Virus record (IMG/VR): IMGVR_UViG_3300050821_018141
Location: 1-35,788 of that record
Origin: a virus
Length of the DNA: 35,788 bases
Reading direction: 5' to 3' (one strand)
Shown here: positions 14,719-22,500 of the stretch, in pieces
Layout: each line of letters starts with the position of its first letter
Numbering within the stretch: the stretch's first letter is position 1
Notes under the pieces: generated by a model
The model's database searches: none
What the model was told of the DNA's origin: nothing
The model's input: the letters and a program-made list of their open reading frames with translations, nothing else
Translations under genes and position numbers: made by a program

Positions 14719-15996
14719 TCAGTTGACGGAGTCGCCGTGGCCGTTGGCCAGCGCGGCCGCGTCGGCCGCCCGGTTCGCGGCCATCACCCGGGCGCGCGGG
14801 TCACGCTGGGCCTTGGGGTCGAAGATCCCGGCGTTCTCGCTGGTGAGCCGCAGGATCTCCTGGTCGATGTCCATCTCCTGGCGCTGTTCGCCCTGCGGGC
14901 GGCCGACCGTTCCGGCCTGCGCGTTGAGCGCGACGATCGGCTTGTCGGGCAGCATGACCTCAAGCTGGTCGCGGGCGGTCAGCGCCATCGTCACATAGGC
15001 GCCCCGCTGCTTGGGCAGGACGCGCCCCTCCGCGATGTAGCCGTCGATCTCGGCCTCGGCGCCCTCGCGCTCCAGCGCCACCACCCGGTCCCCGAAGACC
15101 CGGTGCTGGGCGGCCAGCTCGGCCACCGCGCCCACGACATCGGACAGCTCCAGCGTGCCGTCCCCGCCCTCGCCCGCGCTCAGCGACAGGGTGGGAGCGG
15201 CCGCCTTCAGCGCCTCGGTGAGCGCCGCGGTCAGCGCGCTGGTGTCCGGCCCGGCCGACGCCTTCGCCTCCAAGGCGGCCACGTCGATGCCGTGCTGCTC
15301 CCGGAGCTGGGCGAGCAGCTCGTCCTTGGTCATCTCGGGCACGGTGTCCTCCTGGGCCAGGCCGGCGTGATCTCCCTCCCCATCGGCGGGGCCTGCAGGA
15401 GCCTCATCGTGCGGGGCAGGGCTGGCTGCAGGGGGCTCGGGAGCAGACAGGACCACCACGTCCCCACTGCCGTCCGCGGAGGCGGCCACCACCTCCTCGT
15501 AATCCTCCAGGCCGGTGACGTACGGGCGGTTGGTGATGCAGTGGTGCAGCAGCGCGGGGCCGACGTTCTGGTTGGTCTTGGTGTCCTTGTAGTCCAGGTG
15601 CAGGAACGCGCTCGCGCCGAGCAGCCGCTTGTCGCGGATGCCCTGGGCCACCTCGGGGTTGCGGATGTCCACGACCGAGTAGATCTTGTCCCCGACCCGC
15701 TCGATGTCCACGACCTCGCCCGCGTTGCGCAGCGGGTCCTCGGTGTGGCGGTTCTGGGCGTCGGCCAGCGGGACCTGGACGATGTCGCAGACCCCATTGT
15801 CGAAGTTGGCCTTAAGCTTATCGAACCACGCGCCGTCGAGCTGGAGGGTCTCGCCGGTCTTGGGGTGGACCAGCGGGCCGAGGTTGAGCAGGTGCTTGCG
15901 GAAGGCCGTTCCGGTGACCCCGCGCGTGCGCCCTAGCTCGACATACGCGTCGTCCTGGCTGCACGGGATGATGACCTGGTCCATGCCACCAGACAT
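14719..15996 (-). CDS. capsid maturation protease fused to scaffold
   Basis: 425 residues. The N-terminal domain resembles Mu I-type prohead proteases: LNLGPLVHPKTGETLQLDG, then NRHTEDPLRNAGEVVDIE with the likely catalytic His84, then LLGASAFLHLD with the likely nucleophile Ser129. After about residue 175 the chain becomes Ala/Pro/Glu-rich and helical (AQLREQHGIDVAALEAKASA, then AVAELAAQHRVFGDRVVALER), as expected for an internal scaffold that is digested. It would process the prohead before DNA filling. A strong hairpin at 16006-16071 precedes it. Confidence 0.8.
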   Translation of the reverse strand: MSGGMDQVIIPCSQDDAYVELGRTRGVTGTAFRKHLLNLGPLVHPKTGETLQLDGAWFDKLKANFDNGVCDIVQVPLADAQNRHTEDPLRNAGEVVDIERVGDKIYSVVDIRNPEVAQGIRDKRLLGASAFLHLDYKDTKTNQNVGPALLHHCITNRPYVTGLEDYEEVVAASADGSGDVVVLSAPEPPAASPAPHDEAPAGPADGEGDHAGLAQEDTVPEMTKDELLAQLREQHGIDVAALEAKASAGPDTSALTAALTEALKAAAPTLSLSAGEGGDGTLELSDVVGAVAELAAQHRVFGDRVVALEREGAEAEIDGYIAEGRVLPKQRGAYVTMALTARDQLEVMLPDKPIVALNAQAGTVGRPQGEQRQEMDIDQEILRLTSENAGIFDPKAQRDPRARVMAANRAADAAALANGHGDSVN

Positions 15997-16005
15997 CGGA
16001 CAAGA

Positions 16006-16071
16006 TGAAGGCTCCCCTTGCCGATCACCACCCCACGGGCCGGGGTATCGGTGTCGTACGGGGAGCCTTCA
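16006..16071 (-). terminator. strong hairpin terminator after the 352-aa gene
   Basis: Perfect 12-bp inverted repeat TGAAGGCTCCCC (16006-16017) / GGGGAGCCTTCA (16060-16071) with an inner stem (CCGAT 16021-16025 / ATCGG 16047-16051). It lies between the stop of the 16131-17189 gene and the protease start, and would end the single-gene unit. Confidence 0.7.
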
Positions 16072-16130
16072 GCGGCAGCAGTTGCCTCGGCTGTGCTGGG
16101 CGCGCAAGCCTTCATCAGACTAACACATGC

Positions 16131-17189
16131 CTACTGGCTGAGCCGGTAGAGCTGACGGGTCCGCTTGAGGGGCTTGTCCTCCGGGCCGCGGACATGAGGC
16201 CGGACCCAGGTGACCTTCGCCCGGCAGGTCTTGCAGCGAGGCTCACGCTCATCGCCGTCGCTGTCCGGCCGGTGCCGCCGGTACACCGCGAGGTCATACT
16301 CCTCGATGTGGCGCCAGAAACCCTGCACCAGCCACCGGCAGGTCCAGTCCACATCCCGGTGGCCGGGCTCCAGCTCGCGATCGGCCACGGCCCGGCGCAG
16401 GGTGATGACCGTAACCTCCCCGTGCTTCAGCGAGCGGGCCAGGCGCCGCTGGGCGTGGCGGCCGAGCGGCGAGCGGTGGTGGGCCGCGATCTCGGCACCG
16501 AGCAGCATCCAGGTGACGTGGATCCAGTGCAGAGCCGAGGTGCCCGTCTCGCCGGGCCGGACCTGGTCGGGGAACCGCTCCCCGAACGGGAAGACCATGC
16601 AGTGGTCGATCTGCAGATCACCAAGGACATCCGCCTGACTCAGCAGGATATCCGGGTAGTCGCCGGGATCACCGGCCCGCGACCAGAAGACGATCCGGAC
16701 CCCCGCTTCCCCCGCCGGGTCCGCTGGACGGCCAAACGCGTCCCTGCGCTTCATGTAGACGGGCTGCGGGCCCCAGCTAATCGCCCGGATGGTGACCGTG
16801 CCGCCCATGCGCTCGATCAGCTCCAGCGGCGTGTCGTACCAGATAAACCCGCTATCAGATGGCAGTTCGGCGGCCTCGATGCGCTCAGTACCCTTGAGCG
16901 TCTCGGTGAAAACGCCTTTCAGGACCTTCACCATCTCCGGGATGACCTGGTAAGCCCGGCCGGCGAACAGGTCACGGCCTATGGCCCCGGCGAACCGCCG
17001 GGCCTCCAGCTCACCGTCCGCCGGATCGTGCGGGTAGAACATCAGCGCCCAGCGGGCCCGGTTGGCTTTCTCAGCAGCAAAGCCCTGAAGCCACCAGAGC
17101 AGGTCGTCGTTCGGGTAACTGAACCTATCGCGCAGCTTGGCCTGCTCGTCCAGCACCTGCTCGGGACGAAGCTCCAGGGTAGAGGACAT
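16131..17189 (-). CDS. actinobacterial conserved protein of unknown function, moron-like
   Basis: 352 residues. The C-terminus holds the pattern I recall from a family common in actinomycetes: basic residues, then VDWTCRWLVQGFWR, then VRPHVRGPEDKPLKRTRQLYRL, usually with a W-R-V-x-G-H-W-R version. Here a C-x2-C pair (CKTCRAKVTW) is inserted before that end. The function of this family is not known to me. The gene has its own promoter (17196-17224) and terminator (16006-16071) in the middle of the head genes, which is how cargo genes expressed independently of the lytic programme are placed. Confidence 0.7.
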   Translation of the reverse strand: MSSTLELRPEQVLDEQAKLRDRFSYPNDDLLWWLQGFAAEKANRARWALMFYPHDPADGELEARRFAGAIGRDLFAGRAYQVIPEMVKVLKGVFTETLKGTERIEAAELPSDSGFIWYDTPLELIERMGGTVTIRAISWGPQPVYMKRRDAFGRPADPAGEAGVRIVFWSRAGDPGDYPDILLSQADVLGDLQIDHCMVFPFGERFPDQVRPGETGTSALHWIHVTWMLLGAEIAAHHRSPLGRHAQRRLARSLKHGEVTVITLRRAVADRELEPGHRDVDWTCRWLVQGFWRHIEEYDLAVYRRHRPDSDGDEREPRCKTCRAKVTWVRPHVRGPEDKPLKRTRQLYRLSQ

Positions 17190-17195
17190 GACCCC

Positions 17196-17224
17196 AGCCT
17201 AAGCCCATGGTAGACCTGTGTCAA
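17196..17224 (-). promoter_or_regulatory. sigma-70-type promoter for the 352-aa gene
   Basis: Minus strand -35 TTGACA (17219-17224), spacer exactly 17 bp, -10 TAGGCT (17196-17201), with the ATG only 7 bases downstream of the -10 box, so the transcript would be leaderless or nearly so. Leaderless starts are common in actinomycetes. Confidence 0.75.
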
Positions 17225-17371
17225 CTAGCAGAGTAGATGCGGCACCGAGCAGCTAGTGGCCGCCACAGCGCCCGGCGGCGGGGCAATGATCTCCAGGACC
17301 CCGGCGGTCGCGGCCGCCGTAGCGGCAGCCAGAGCCAGCAGGCCGAGGATGAAGAACAGGCGACGGCGCAC
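17225..17371 (-). CDS. short secreted or membrane peptide, 48 aa
   Basis: Starts at GTG 17369-17371 behind an excellent ribosome site (AGGAGGT, 5 bases before). The product begins VRRRLFFILGLLALAAATAA, a basic N-region plus hydrophobic core like a signal peptide or anchor, and ends in a short Cys-containing tail. Its TAG directly abuts the -35 box of the next promoter. The strong ribosome site is the main support. Function unknown. Confidence 0.6.
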   Translation of the reverse strand: MRRRLFFILGLLALAAATAAATAGVLEIIAPPPGAVAATSCSVPHLLC

Positions 17372-17404
17372 GGAGACCTCCTGCAATCGGCGTATGCGCG
17401 CAGG

Positions 17405-17545
17405 CTACACGCGGCCCCGGCGGTAGTACAGCAAGCCAGCCACCAGCAGCGCGACTACCAGGATCCACACCAGCGGGCTCAGGTAGATGCCGCCGGCGAC
17501 GGCCAGCACGAGCAAGACGATCAGCAGGATCAGCACAAGGTCCAT
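17405..17545 (-). CDS. small hydrophobic protein, two spans
   Basis: 46 residues from ATG 17543-17545. Almost the whole chain is two Leu/Val/Ile-rich helices (MDLVLILLIVLLVLAVAGG and LVWILVVALLVAGLLYY) ending in RRGRV. This resembles the small 'hydrophobic protein' family common in Streptomyces. The ribosome site is weak. It could be a holin-type or membrane-stress peptide. Confidence 0.5.
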   Translation of the reverse strand: MDLVLILLIVLLVLAVAGGIYLSPLVWILVVALLVAGLLYYRRGRV

Positions 17546-17561
17546 GAGGCCTGCATCGGCC

Positions 17562-17786
17562 TCAGGACTCCGACCGGACGAGACCGGGCACCGCGGCGAG
17601 CAGCGTCTCCAGGGAGCCAAGGTCCGGGCCCGTCACCTCCAGCCCCTGCGACTCCAGCTCCTCCAGCACGAGCGGGCCGAAGGCGAAGCCGGGCTCGGGA
17701 TGCTCACGGGCATACTCGGCCAGCGCGGTCAGGGCCAGCGCGTAGGGAACGCGGCCGGACGCGCGGTAGCGCAGGGAATCAGCCAA
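17562..17786 (-). CDS. hypothetical protein downstream of the MuF gene
   Basis: About 74 residues, best started at TTG 17784-17786, overlapping the end of the MuF-type gene. The chain is helical and acidic (ALTALAEYAREHPEPGFAFG, then LVLEELESQGLEV). Start choice is uncertain because no strong ribosome site is visible; coupling to the upstream gene would explain that. Function unknown. Confidence 0.5.
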   Translation of the reverse strand: MADSLRYRASGRVPYALALTALAEYAREHPEPGFAFGPLVLEELESQGLEVTGPDLGSLETLLAAVPGLVRSES

Positions 17787-18744
17787 GACCGCGCAGCCTG
17801 TCCAGTATCTGCCCCAGCTCGTGCGTGGCCGCGCGCAGGAACGCGCGCAGGGCCTGGTAGCGGGACTCGGGCAGGGCGGCGATGTCGGCAGCATGCACAT
17901 AGCTGGTACCCGGCTCCGGGCCGCGGTCCAGCGCGGGCATGGGCTCGTCGGTGAGAGTGACCAGCACCACCTCGCACTCGCACTCCGGGTGCCGCGGCGG
18001 GCCTTCCAGGCGGCCGCCCCACACGGCCGGCGGGAAGGTGAAGATGATCGGCTGGCCAATCGCGCGATCATATCGGCGGGCCCCGGCCGGGGTGGCCACG
18101 CGCCGGGTGCGCTGCTGCGGGAGCGCGACCGGGTCGCCGTGCGGGAACTCCTCGTCCAGCGGGATCATCGTGCCGTGCAGCGCCCGGCACCACCGGCAGG
18201 TCCGTGGCAGCAGCCTCGACCGCCAGGACTTCATCACCTTCTCCCCGGCCGCCTGGCGGCGCCTGCCCTCCGCGAGCACCGCCTGCGTCCGGCTGAACGA
18301 CGTGGCGACCCCCACCGTCATCCGGGCCCGGACCGCAAGGCGGTCCGCAGCATTTCCTGCCGCCCTCGTCACTGCGGCCTCCCAGTCAGCCGGGCCAGAG
18401 GCCAGGACCTCCGCGAGCATGCCTTCGAGCTGGCCGGGGAACTCGCCCGTCATCCGGTCCAGATCGGCCCGCAGGCCCTCCAGGACGCCGGAGAAGGGAT
18501 CGCCGCCACCGTCCTGCCAGGCGTCGGCCAGCAGGGCTGCAGCGACGCGCCCGCCGCTGCCCAGGGCGGCCTGAAGGTTCTCCCGGATACCCGGCAGGGT
18601 GAGGAGCTGGGCAGCGGACAGCTCCGGGTGATTACCTGACTCGATGATGAGATGAGCCAGCGGCCGGGTCAGGGACGCGCGCAGCGCGGCGCCCGCGTTG
18701 ATGGCATGGCGGTCCACAGCCTCATCCACACCTGTGGGTAACAA
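17779..18744 (-). CDS. MuF-like minor head protein
   Basis: 321 residues starting at TTG 18742-18744 with AAGGA in front. A helical N-terminal half is followed by the phage Mu F-type domain features: LPRTCRWCRALHGTMIPLDEEF and, near the C-terminal side, HPECECEVVLV, where paired Cys and His residues are typical. Proteins of this type sit inside the prohead near the portal and are needed for head assembly or DNA ejection. The usual position after the portal is kept, with one small gene between. Confidence 0.75.
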   Translation of the reverse strand: MLPTGVDEAVDRHAINAGAALRASLTRPLAHLIIESGNHPELSAAQLLTLPGIRENLQAALGSGGRVAAALLADAWQDGGGDPFSGVLEGLRADLDRMTGEFPGQLEGMLAEVLASGPADWEAAVTRAAGNAADRLAVRARMTVGVATSFSRTQAVLAEGRRRQAAGEKVMKSWRSRLLPRTCRWCRALHGTMIPLDEEFPHGDPVALPQQRTRRVATPAGARRYDRAIGQPIIFTFPPAVWGGRLEGPPRHPECECEVVLVTLTDEPMPALDRGPEPGTSYVHAADIAALPESRYQALRAFLRAATHELGQILDRLRGLG

Positions 18745-19095
18745 TCATCCTTCTGGTTTACCGGCCGCCACGCGCACCGTCCACCCCTTGTGCAGCATCG
18801 CCTCGTGGCTGAACTGCTCGCTGTGCAGCACCGGGCCGGCCTGCCCGTCCGCCACCTCCGCGAAGTGGCCGCCGCCGAGGTCGAGCAGCGCAGTCTTGCT
18901 GTCCGGGTGGGAGAACACCGACCTGACCTCGCGGCCGCCGACCTTAGAGCCGATGTCGGGCTTCCCGGTGTCGGCCGAGGGCTTGTCCTGGCGGGCGGCC
19001 AGGGCCAGCTCCAGCAGGCGGCTGCCCGCCACCTCGCTCACCAGCTCGCGGGCCAGCCCGATCAGGGCCTCCTCCGCCTCGCTGCGATCGTCCAC
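18745..19095 (-). CDS. hypothetical protein between portal and MuF genes
   Basis: 116 residues from GTG 19093-19095, 14 bp after the portal stop. A helical acidic start (EAEEALIGLARELVSEVAGS) is followed by a beta-rich half (REVRSVFSHPDSKTALLDLGG, then HFAEVADGQAGPVLHSEQFS). I do not recognise it. Its TGA abuts the TTG of the MuF gene, so the three genes form one unit. Confidence 0.6.
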   Translation of the reverse strand: MDDRSEAEEALIGLARELVSEVAGSRLLELALAARQDKPSADTGKPDIGSKVGGREVRSVFSHPDSKTALLDLGGGHFAEVADGQAGPVLHSEQFSHEAMLHKGWTVRVAAGKPEG

Positions 19096-19109
19096 GAGCG
19101 AGGAATCGG

Positions 19110-20783
19110 TCAGGCCGCGGCCTTAGCCGCGAAGCCGGACGGCAGCAGCTTGCCCGGCGTCTTCATCCCGCCGCCCAAGCCGGGCGCGGAACCTGACCCT
19201 GAGCTGCCACTGCCGCCCGCCGGGCTGCCCCCGCCGGATCCCGCGCTCGTCCCGGCGCTTGTGCCCGCCGTGCCGCCGGCCATGGCCTGCTGCGGGTTCT
19301 GCAGGGCCTGGAGCTGAGCCTTGGCGTTCGCCTGGTCGAGCTTGAGCTGCATCTGGTGCTGCTGTTCCTGCTCGGCCTCGACCGTATCGTAGTCGATGTC
19401 GAACCCGAAATCCTCAGCCATCCGCTTCTCCAGCTCCAGCATGAACTGGGGCGTGACGTTGGCGGTCTGGCCGGCCGAGGCGAGCTTGTCGAACGTGTCC
19501 TGCAGCGCGGCCTTCTGCTCGCCGGTCAGCGCACCCCACTTGAACTGGGGGTACTTGCCGGTGCCGAAGTTCCAGTCCACGAACCTCGGGAAGATGTGCT
19601 GGGTGATGACCTCGGCCAGCTCCTCCAGGATGCCGTCGAGCATCATCATGAAGGTCACGTCGGACTGCTTGCCGAAGTCCACGAGGCTGGAGTCACCCTG
19701 GCCGCCGCCCTGCTGCTGGTCGAACCACTGGGCGAGGACCGACTTGCTCATCTCGGAGTTGTGGTGGTTGATCAAACCCAGGAAGTCGAAATTGCTATCT
19801 TCCTTGAGGCTCTGGACGATCCAGTCAGCGCTCGGCACCACCATGTACTGGGCCAGCCCGAGGTCGGCCAGCCCGCGGATGAAGTTGTTCTTGTCGTTGG
19901 CCGCCGGGTTGGGCGGCATGGTGCCGACCCGCATCCCCACCGCGGCGCGCTGGGCCGCGAGATGGGCGATGTAGTAGAGCTTGGTCTTTTTATCATAGTG
20001 GTAGAAGGCGCTCTCGAACATGGACACGCCGTAGAAGGGCCGCTCGGCCTCCTCATGGGCGAAGTAGACCGCGACATCCTTCTGGATCTTCACGTCGATC
20101 GTGCGGCCCTGGAAGAACGTCCGCTGCCGGAACCCGTTGAACTCGCCCTGCCCGTCGAGCAGGAAGGTCAGGGTCTCGGCCGGGCGCCAGTCCAGCTTGC
20201 GCAGGGTGTACTTGCCCTTCCACGGGCCCGTCCTCGGCTGCCAGTACACCATCTCCCAGGCACTGAACCCGTTGAACAGGGCCAGCAGGGCCTGGCGGAT
20301 GAACCGGCCGAACGAATGCGTCATCCCGCCCGAGCTGGACGGCAGGAGCAGCAGGTCCTTGCAGAACTGGGCCTCCTCCTGCCCGCCCGTCTGCCCGTCT
20401 ACCGGGATGACATCGCAGTTCTTGAGCGCGGCCAGCAGCGGCATGGTCAGCAGCCGGTACAGCGCGCGGGCCTGCCCGTCCTGCCTCCGCATGGACACGA
20501 GCTGGCTGATGGTGACCGGGTCTTCCCGGAAGACTTCCCAGCTATCCCGGTACGGGGTGGCGAACGGCAGGAAGTACGGGACACCCGTGACGAACGACAG
20601 GTCCTCGGGGCCGGGCCGCGGCTGCGGGCCGATGTCGTCCTCGGAGAGGACATAGCCCTCCTGGCCGAAGCCCTGGCTGGTGACGCCCATCCCGCCCGGG
20701 GGCATGGTGCCCATGCCGCCACCGGGCACCTGGCCAGCCAGCGGCACCTCCAGCGGGTCGGCGTAGACCGGCTCCTCTGCCAC
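19110..20783 (-). CDS. portal protein (DUF935/Mu gp29-like)
   Basis: 557 residues. Diagnostic features are the wing/stem segments SQLVSMRRQDGQARALYRLL, AWEMVYWQPRTG, LRKLDWRPAETLTFLLDG, VAVYFAHEEAERPFYGVSMF, and the helix region FVDWNFGTGKYPQFKWG with a following C-terminal domain. Residues after ~500 are Gln/Ala then Gly/Ser-rich and flexible. Twelve copies would form the DNA channel at one head vertex. The start is GTG 20781-20783; no clear ribosome site precedes it, and the 34-bp repeat array begins only 12 bases upstream. Confidence 0.85.
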   Translation of the reverse strand: MAEEPVYADPLEVPLAGQVPGGGMGTMPPGGMGVTSQGFGQEGYVLSEDDIGPQPRPGPEDLSFVTGVPYFLPFATPYRDSWEVFREDPVTISQLVSMRRQDGQARALYRLLTMPLLAALKNCDVIPVDGQTGGQEEAQFCKDLLLLPSSSGGMTHSFGRFIRQALLALFNGFSAWEMVYWQPRTGPWKGKYTLRKLDWRPAETLTFLLDGQGEFNGFRQRTFFQGRTIDVKIQKDVAVYFAHEEAERPFYGVSMFESAFYHYDKKTKLYYIAHLAAQRAAVGMRVGTMPPNPAANDKNNFIRGLADLGLAQYMVVPSADWIVQSLKEDSNFDFLGLINHHNSEMSKSVLAQWFDQQQGGGQGDSSLVDFGKQSDVTFMMMLDGILEELAEVITQHIFPRFVDWNFGTGKYPQFKWGALTGEQKAALQDTFDKLASAGQTANVTPQFMLELEKRMAEDFGFDIDYDTVEAEQEQQHQMQLKLDQANAKAQLQALQNPQQAMAGGTAGTSAGTSAGSGGGSPAGGSGSSGSGSAPGLGGGMKTPGKLLPSGFAAKAAA

Positions 20784-20794
20784 GCGGGATTCAT

Positions 20795-21293
20795 CGGCCG
20801 CTTAGGGTCTGGCTACCGCAGCGATCTTGGGCCGTATCTGGTTTGGCTGTCGCTTGGGGCTTGGGCCGCAATGATGTTGGCTAGCGCTGAACTTATGGGC
20901 CGCGGCTGGTTTGGCTTTCGTGATCACTTTGGGCCCGCTGCAAATCTGCTCTCGGTTCTTCCATGAGGCCGTCTGACGTTTGGCTCTCGATGCTGGGCTG
21001 GGCCGCAGCGCACTTGGCTTCCGCAGAGATGTTGGGCCGCGCCACAGGTTGGCTCTCGTGACAGCTTTGGGCCGTATAGTTCTTGGCTTCCGCAGAGATG
21101 TTGGGCCGTTAAGGCTCTGGCTTTCGCCAAGGGGCTGGGCCGTTAAGGCTTTGGCTCCCGCGTAACGGGGGGCCGTCCGCTATGGAGTTATTGGCCGCTG
21201 GGGGTTTGGCTATCGCATGTCGGGTAGGCCGTCTGAAGTTTGGCTCTCGCAGTTCAAATGGGCCGTTAGTATCCTGGCTATCGCGGCATCGCT
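20795..21293. repeat. array A: about 15 units of a degenerate 34-bp repeat
   Basis: Plus-strand unit: GGGCCG, 8 variable bases, TTGGCT, two bases, CG, 10 variable bases. Starts of GGGCCG-like blocks include 20795, 20829, 20863, 20897, 20931, 21000, 21034, 21069, 21103 and 21137, then a 22-bp truncated unit near 21170 and three more units to 21293. Most spacings are exactly 34; units at 20931 (TCTGCT) and some others carry substitutions. Units at 21103 and 21137 share the same variable 8-mer, and 21000 and 21069 share a 10-mer, so duplication formed part of the array. It lies between the portal and IS110-like genes and does not encode a protein (34 is not a multiple of three). Confidence 0.9.
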
Positions 21294-21303
21294 GAACCAG
21301 AGG

Positions 21304-22170
21304 TCAGTCTACCTGCTCCGCACCCCAGACGTCGTAGAGGTCGGCCAGAAGCTGCTTAGCGACCATCCTCAGGGCATGGCCCTGGTAGTGCCCGGCCCGC
21401 CACGGCGAGCCGGGCTCGCCCCACTCGGGGTGGGCCACGGTCCCGCAGCCGTCCGGGCGCATGGGCGGCACCTTGTGGTTCTGGCACTGAGTGACGTGCC
21501 TCTTACCCTCCCCATGGGCCGTGGCCATCGCAGCCGCGTACACCTTGTAGTAGGGCGAGGTCCGTACCGCCTCACTGCGCTTGTGCGCGCGCACCACGCC
21601 CACGGCGAACGTATGCAGCACCGGGTACACCGAACGGCGCTTCCCGCTGCGCAGCAGTTCCTCCTGCGTCATACCCTTGCGCGGCTTGTCCTCCGGATCC
21701 CCGCACCCGCAGAAACGCCAGAGCTGACGCAGCCCGTAATCGTAGGGAGAGTTGTCTCCGTACGCCGGGTTCGGGGACCGGTCCGAGCCACGGGCGTAGG
21801 GAGGGCCGTCCGGCACGAGCACCCGCTTGGGGCCGGTGCCGGATCCCTCCTGCCACCGGTACGGGGTGGCTACCCGCGGGTTGCCGATGAGGCCGAGCAA
21901 CTTGGGGAACAGCGCCCCGGTGGCCATGCCGGGCACGCCGGCCGCCCACTCCTGTACGTGCGCAGGCACGCAGCGCCGGTACTCGTCCATGAGCAGGTGG
22001 CGGCACAGGCGCTCGAAGTCCTGGGCCGACCCGATCATGTGCGCCCGGAGCATCTCGTCCGCGATCACCCCGCGCTTCGCCCGGTTCTCTACTGCCTTGC
22101 GCAGCTCGGTGGCATCGGCCAGCGTCTCGGCCATGGACCGCAGTCCGAGCAGCTCATCCCGGTCAAACAT
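21304..22170 (-). CDS. IS110-transposase C-terminal-domain-like protein without the catalytic DEDD domain
   Basis: 288 residues with a strong AGGAGG site before ATG 22168-22170. Residues ~64-104 (RRCVPAHVQEWAAGVPGMATG, then LFPKLLGLIGNP) and ~146-285 (LRQLWRFCGCGDP, SGKRRSVYPVLHTFAVGV, SPYYKVYAAAMATAHGEG, HALRMVAKQLLADLYDVWG) follow the Transposase_20 pattern of IS110 elements: helix-hairpin-like G-V-P-G, G-N-P, S-G-K-R and the final K-x-L-x-x-L-Y. The N-terminal RuvC-like DEDD domain of true IS110 recombinases is missing; the first 60 residues are a charged helix instead. A family like this is, as I recall, widespread in actinomycetes without known function. Both sides of the gene are 34-bp repeat arrays. 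Confidence 0.6.
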   Translation of the reverse strand: MFDRDELLGLRSMAETLADATELRKAVENRAKRGVIADEMLRAHMIGSAQDFERLCRHLLMDEYRRCVPAHVQEWAAGVPGMATGALFPKLLGLIGNPRVATPYRWQEGSGTGPKRVLVPDGPPYARGSDRSPNPAYGDNSPYDYGLRQLWRFCGCGDPEDKPRKGMTQEELLRSGKRRSVYPVLHTFAVGVVRAHKRSEAVRTSPYYKVYAAAMATAHGEGKRHVTQCQNHKVPPMRPDGCGTVAHPEWGEPGSPWRAGHYQGHALRMVAKQLLADLYDVWGAEQVD

Positions 22171-22184
22171 GGGCTCCTCCTGAT

Positions 22185-22500
22185 AGGCCGTAATTCTCTT
22201 GGCTGTCGCTGCGGGCTTGGACCGCTGCGTTTTTGGCTGTCGTTAAGGCCAAGGGCCGTGTAATTCTTGGCTGTCGTTACGTCGTTGGGCCGCGGGGTTT
22301 TTGGCTCTCGTTAAGGCCATGGGCCGTTTATCTCTTGGCTTTCGCATGAGCCGCTGGACCATTGGCTCTCGTACTAGGTTTGGGCCGTGTAATTCTTGGC
22401 TGTCGTTACGTTGTTGGGCCGCTGAAGTCTTGGCTCTCGTAATGGGGTTTGGGCCGCTCGCCTTATGGCTATCGTTAGTGATGTGGGCCCTTAACAATTA
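22185..22500. repeat. array B: about 10 units of the same 34-bp repeat
   Basis: Same orientation and consensus as array A. Blocks begin at 22185, 22219, 22253, 22287, 22321, 22348 (after a 7-bp shortening), 22382, 22416, 22451 and 22485 (decayed, running into the stop codon of the next gene). Units at 22253 and 22382 differ by one base over 34 although they are four units apart. The array fills the whole gap between the IS110-like gene start and the next gene. Confidence 0.9.

Noticed and set aside
20924-21130. Open frames across the 34-bp arrays (for example 20924-21130 and 22243-22497)
   Set aside because: The 34-bp period is not a multiple of three, so the frames rotate through the repeat and give periodic but meaningless peptides.
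21304-22170. A complete IS110 insertion sequence
   Set aside because: The DEDD domain is missing and no element ends can be defined; the gene looks like a resident phage gene.
20795-22500. CRISPR array
   Set aside because: Only about 16 of 34 bases are conserved, in two separate blocks; there are no long constant repeats, unique spacers or cas genes.
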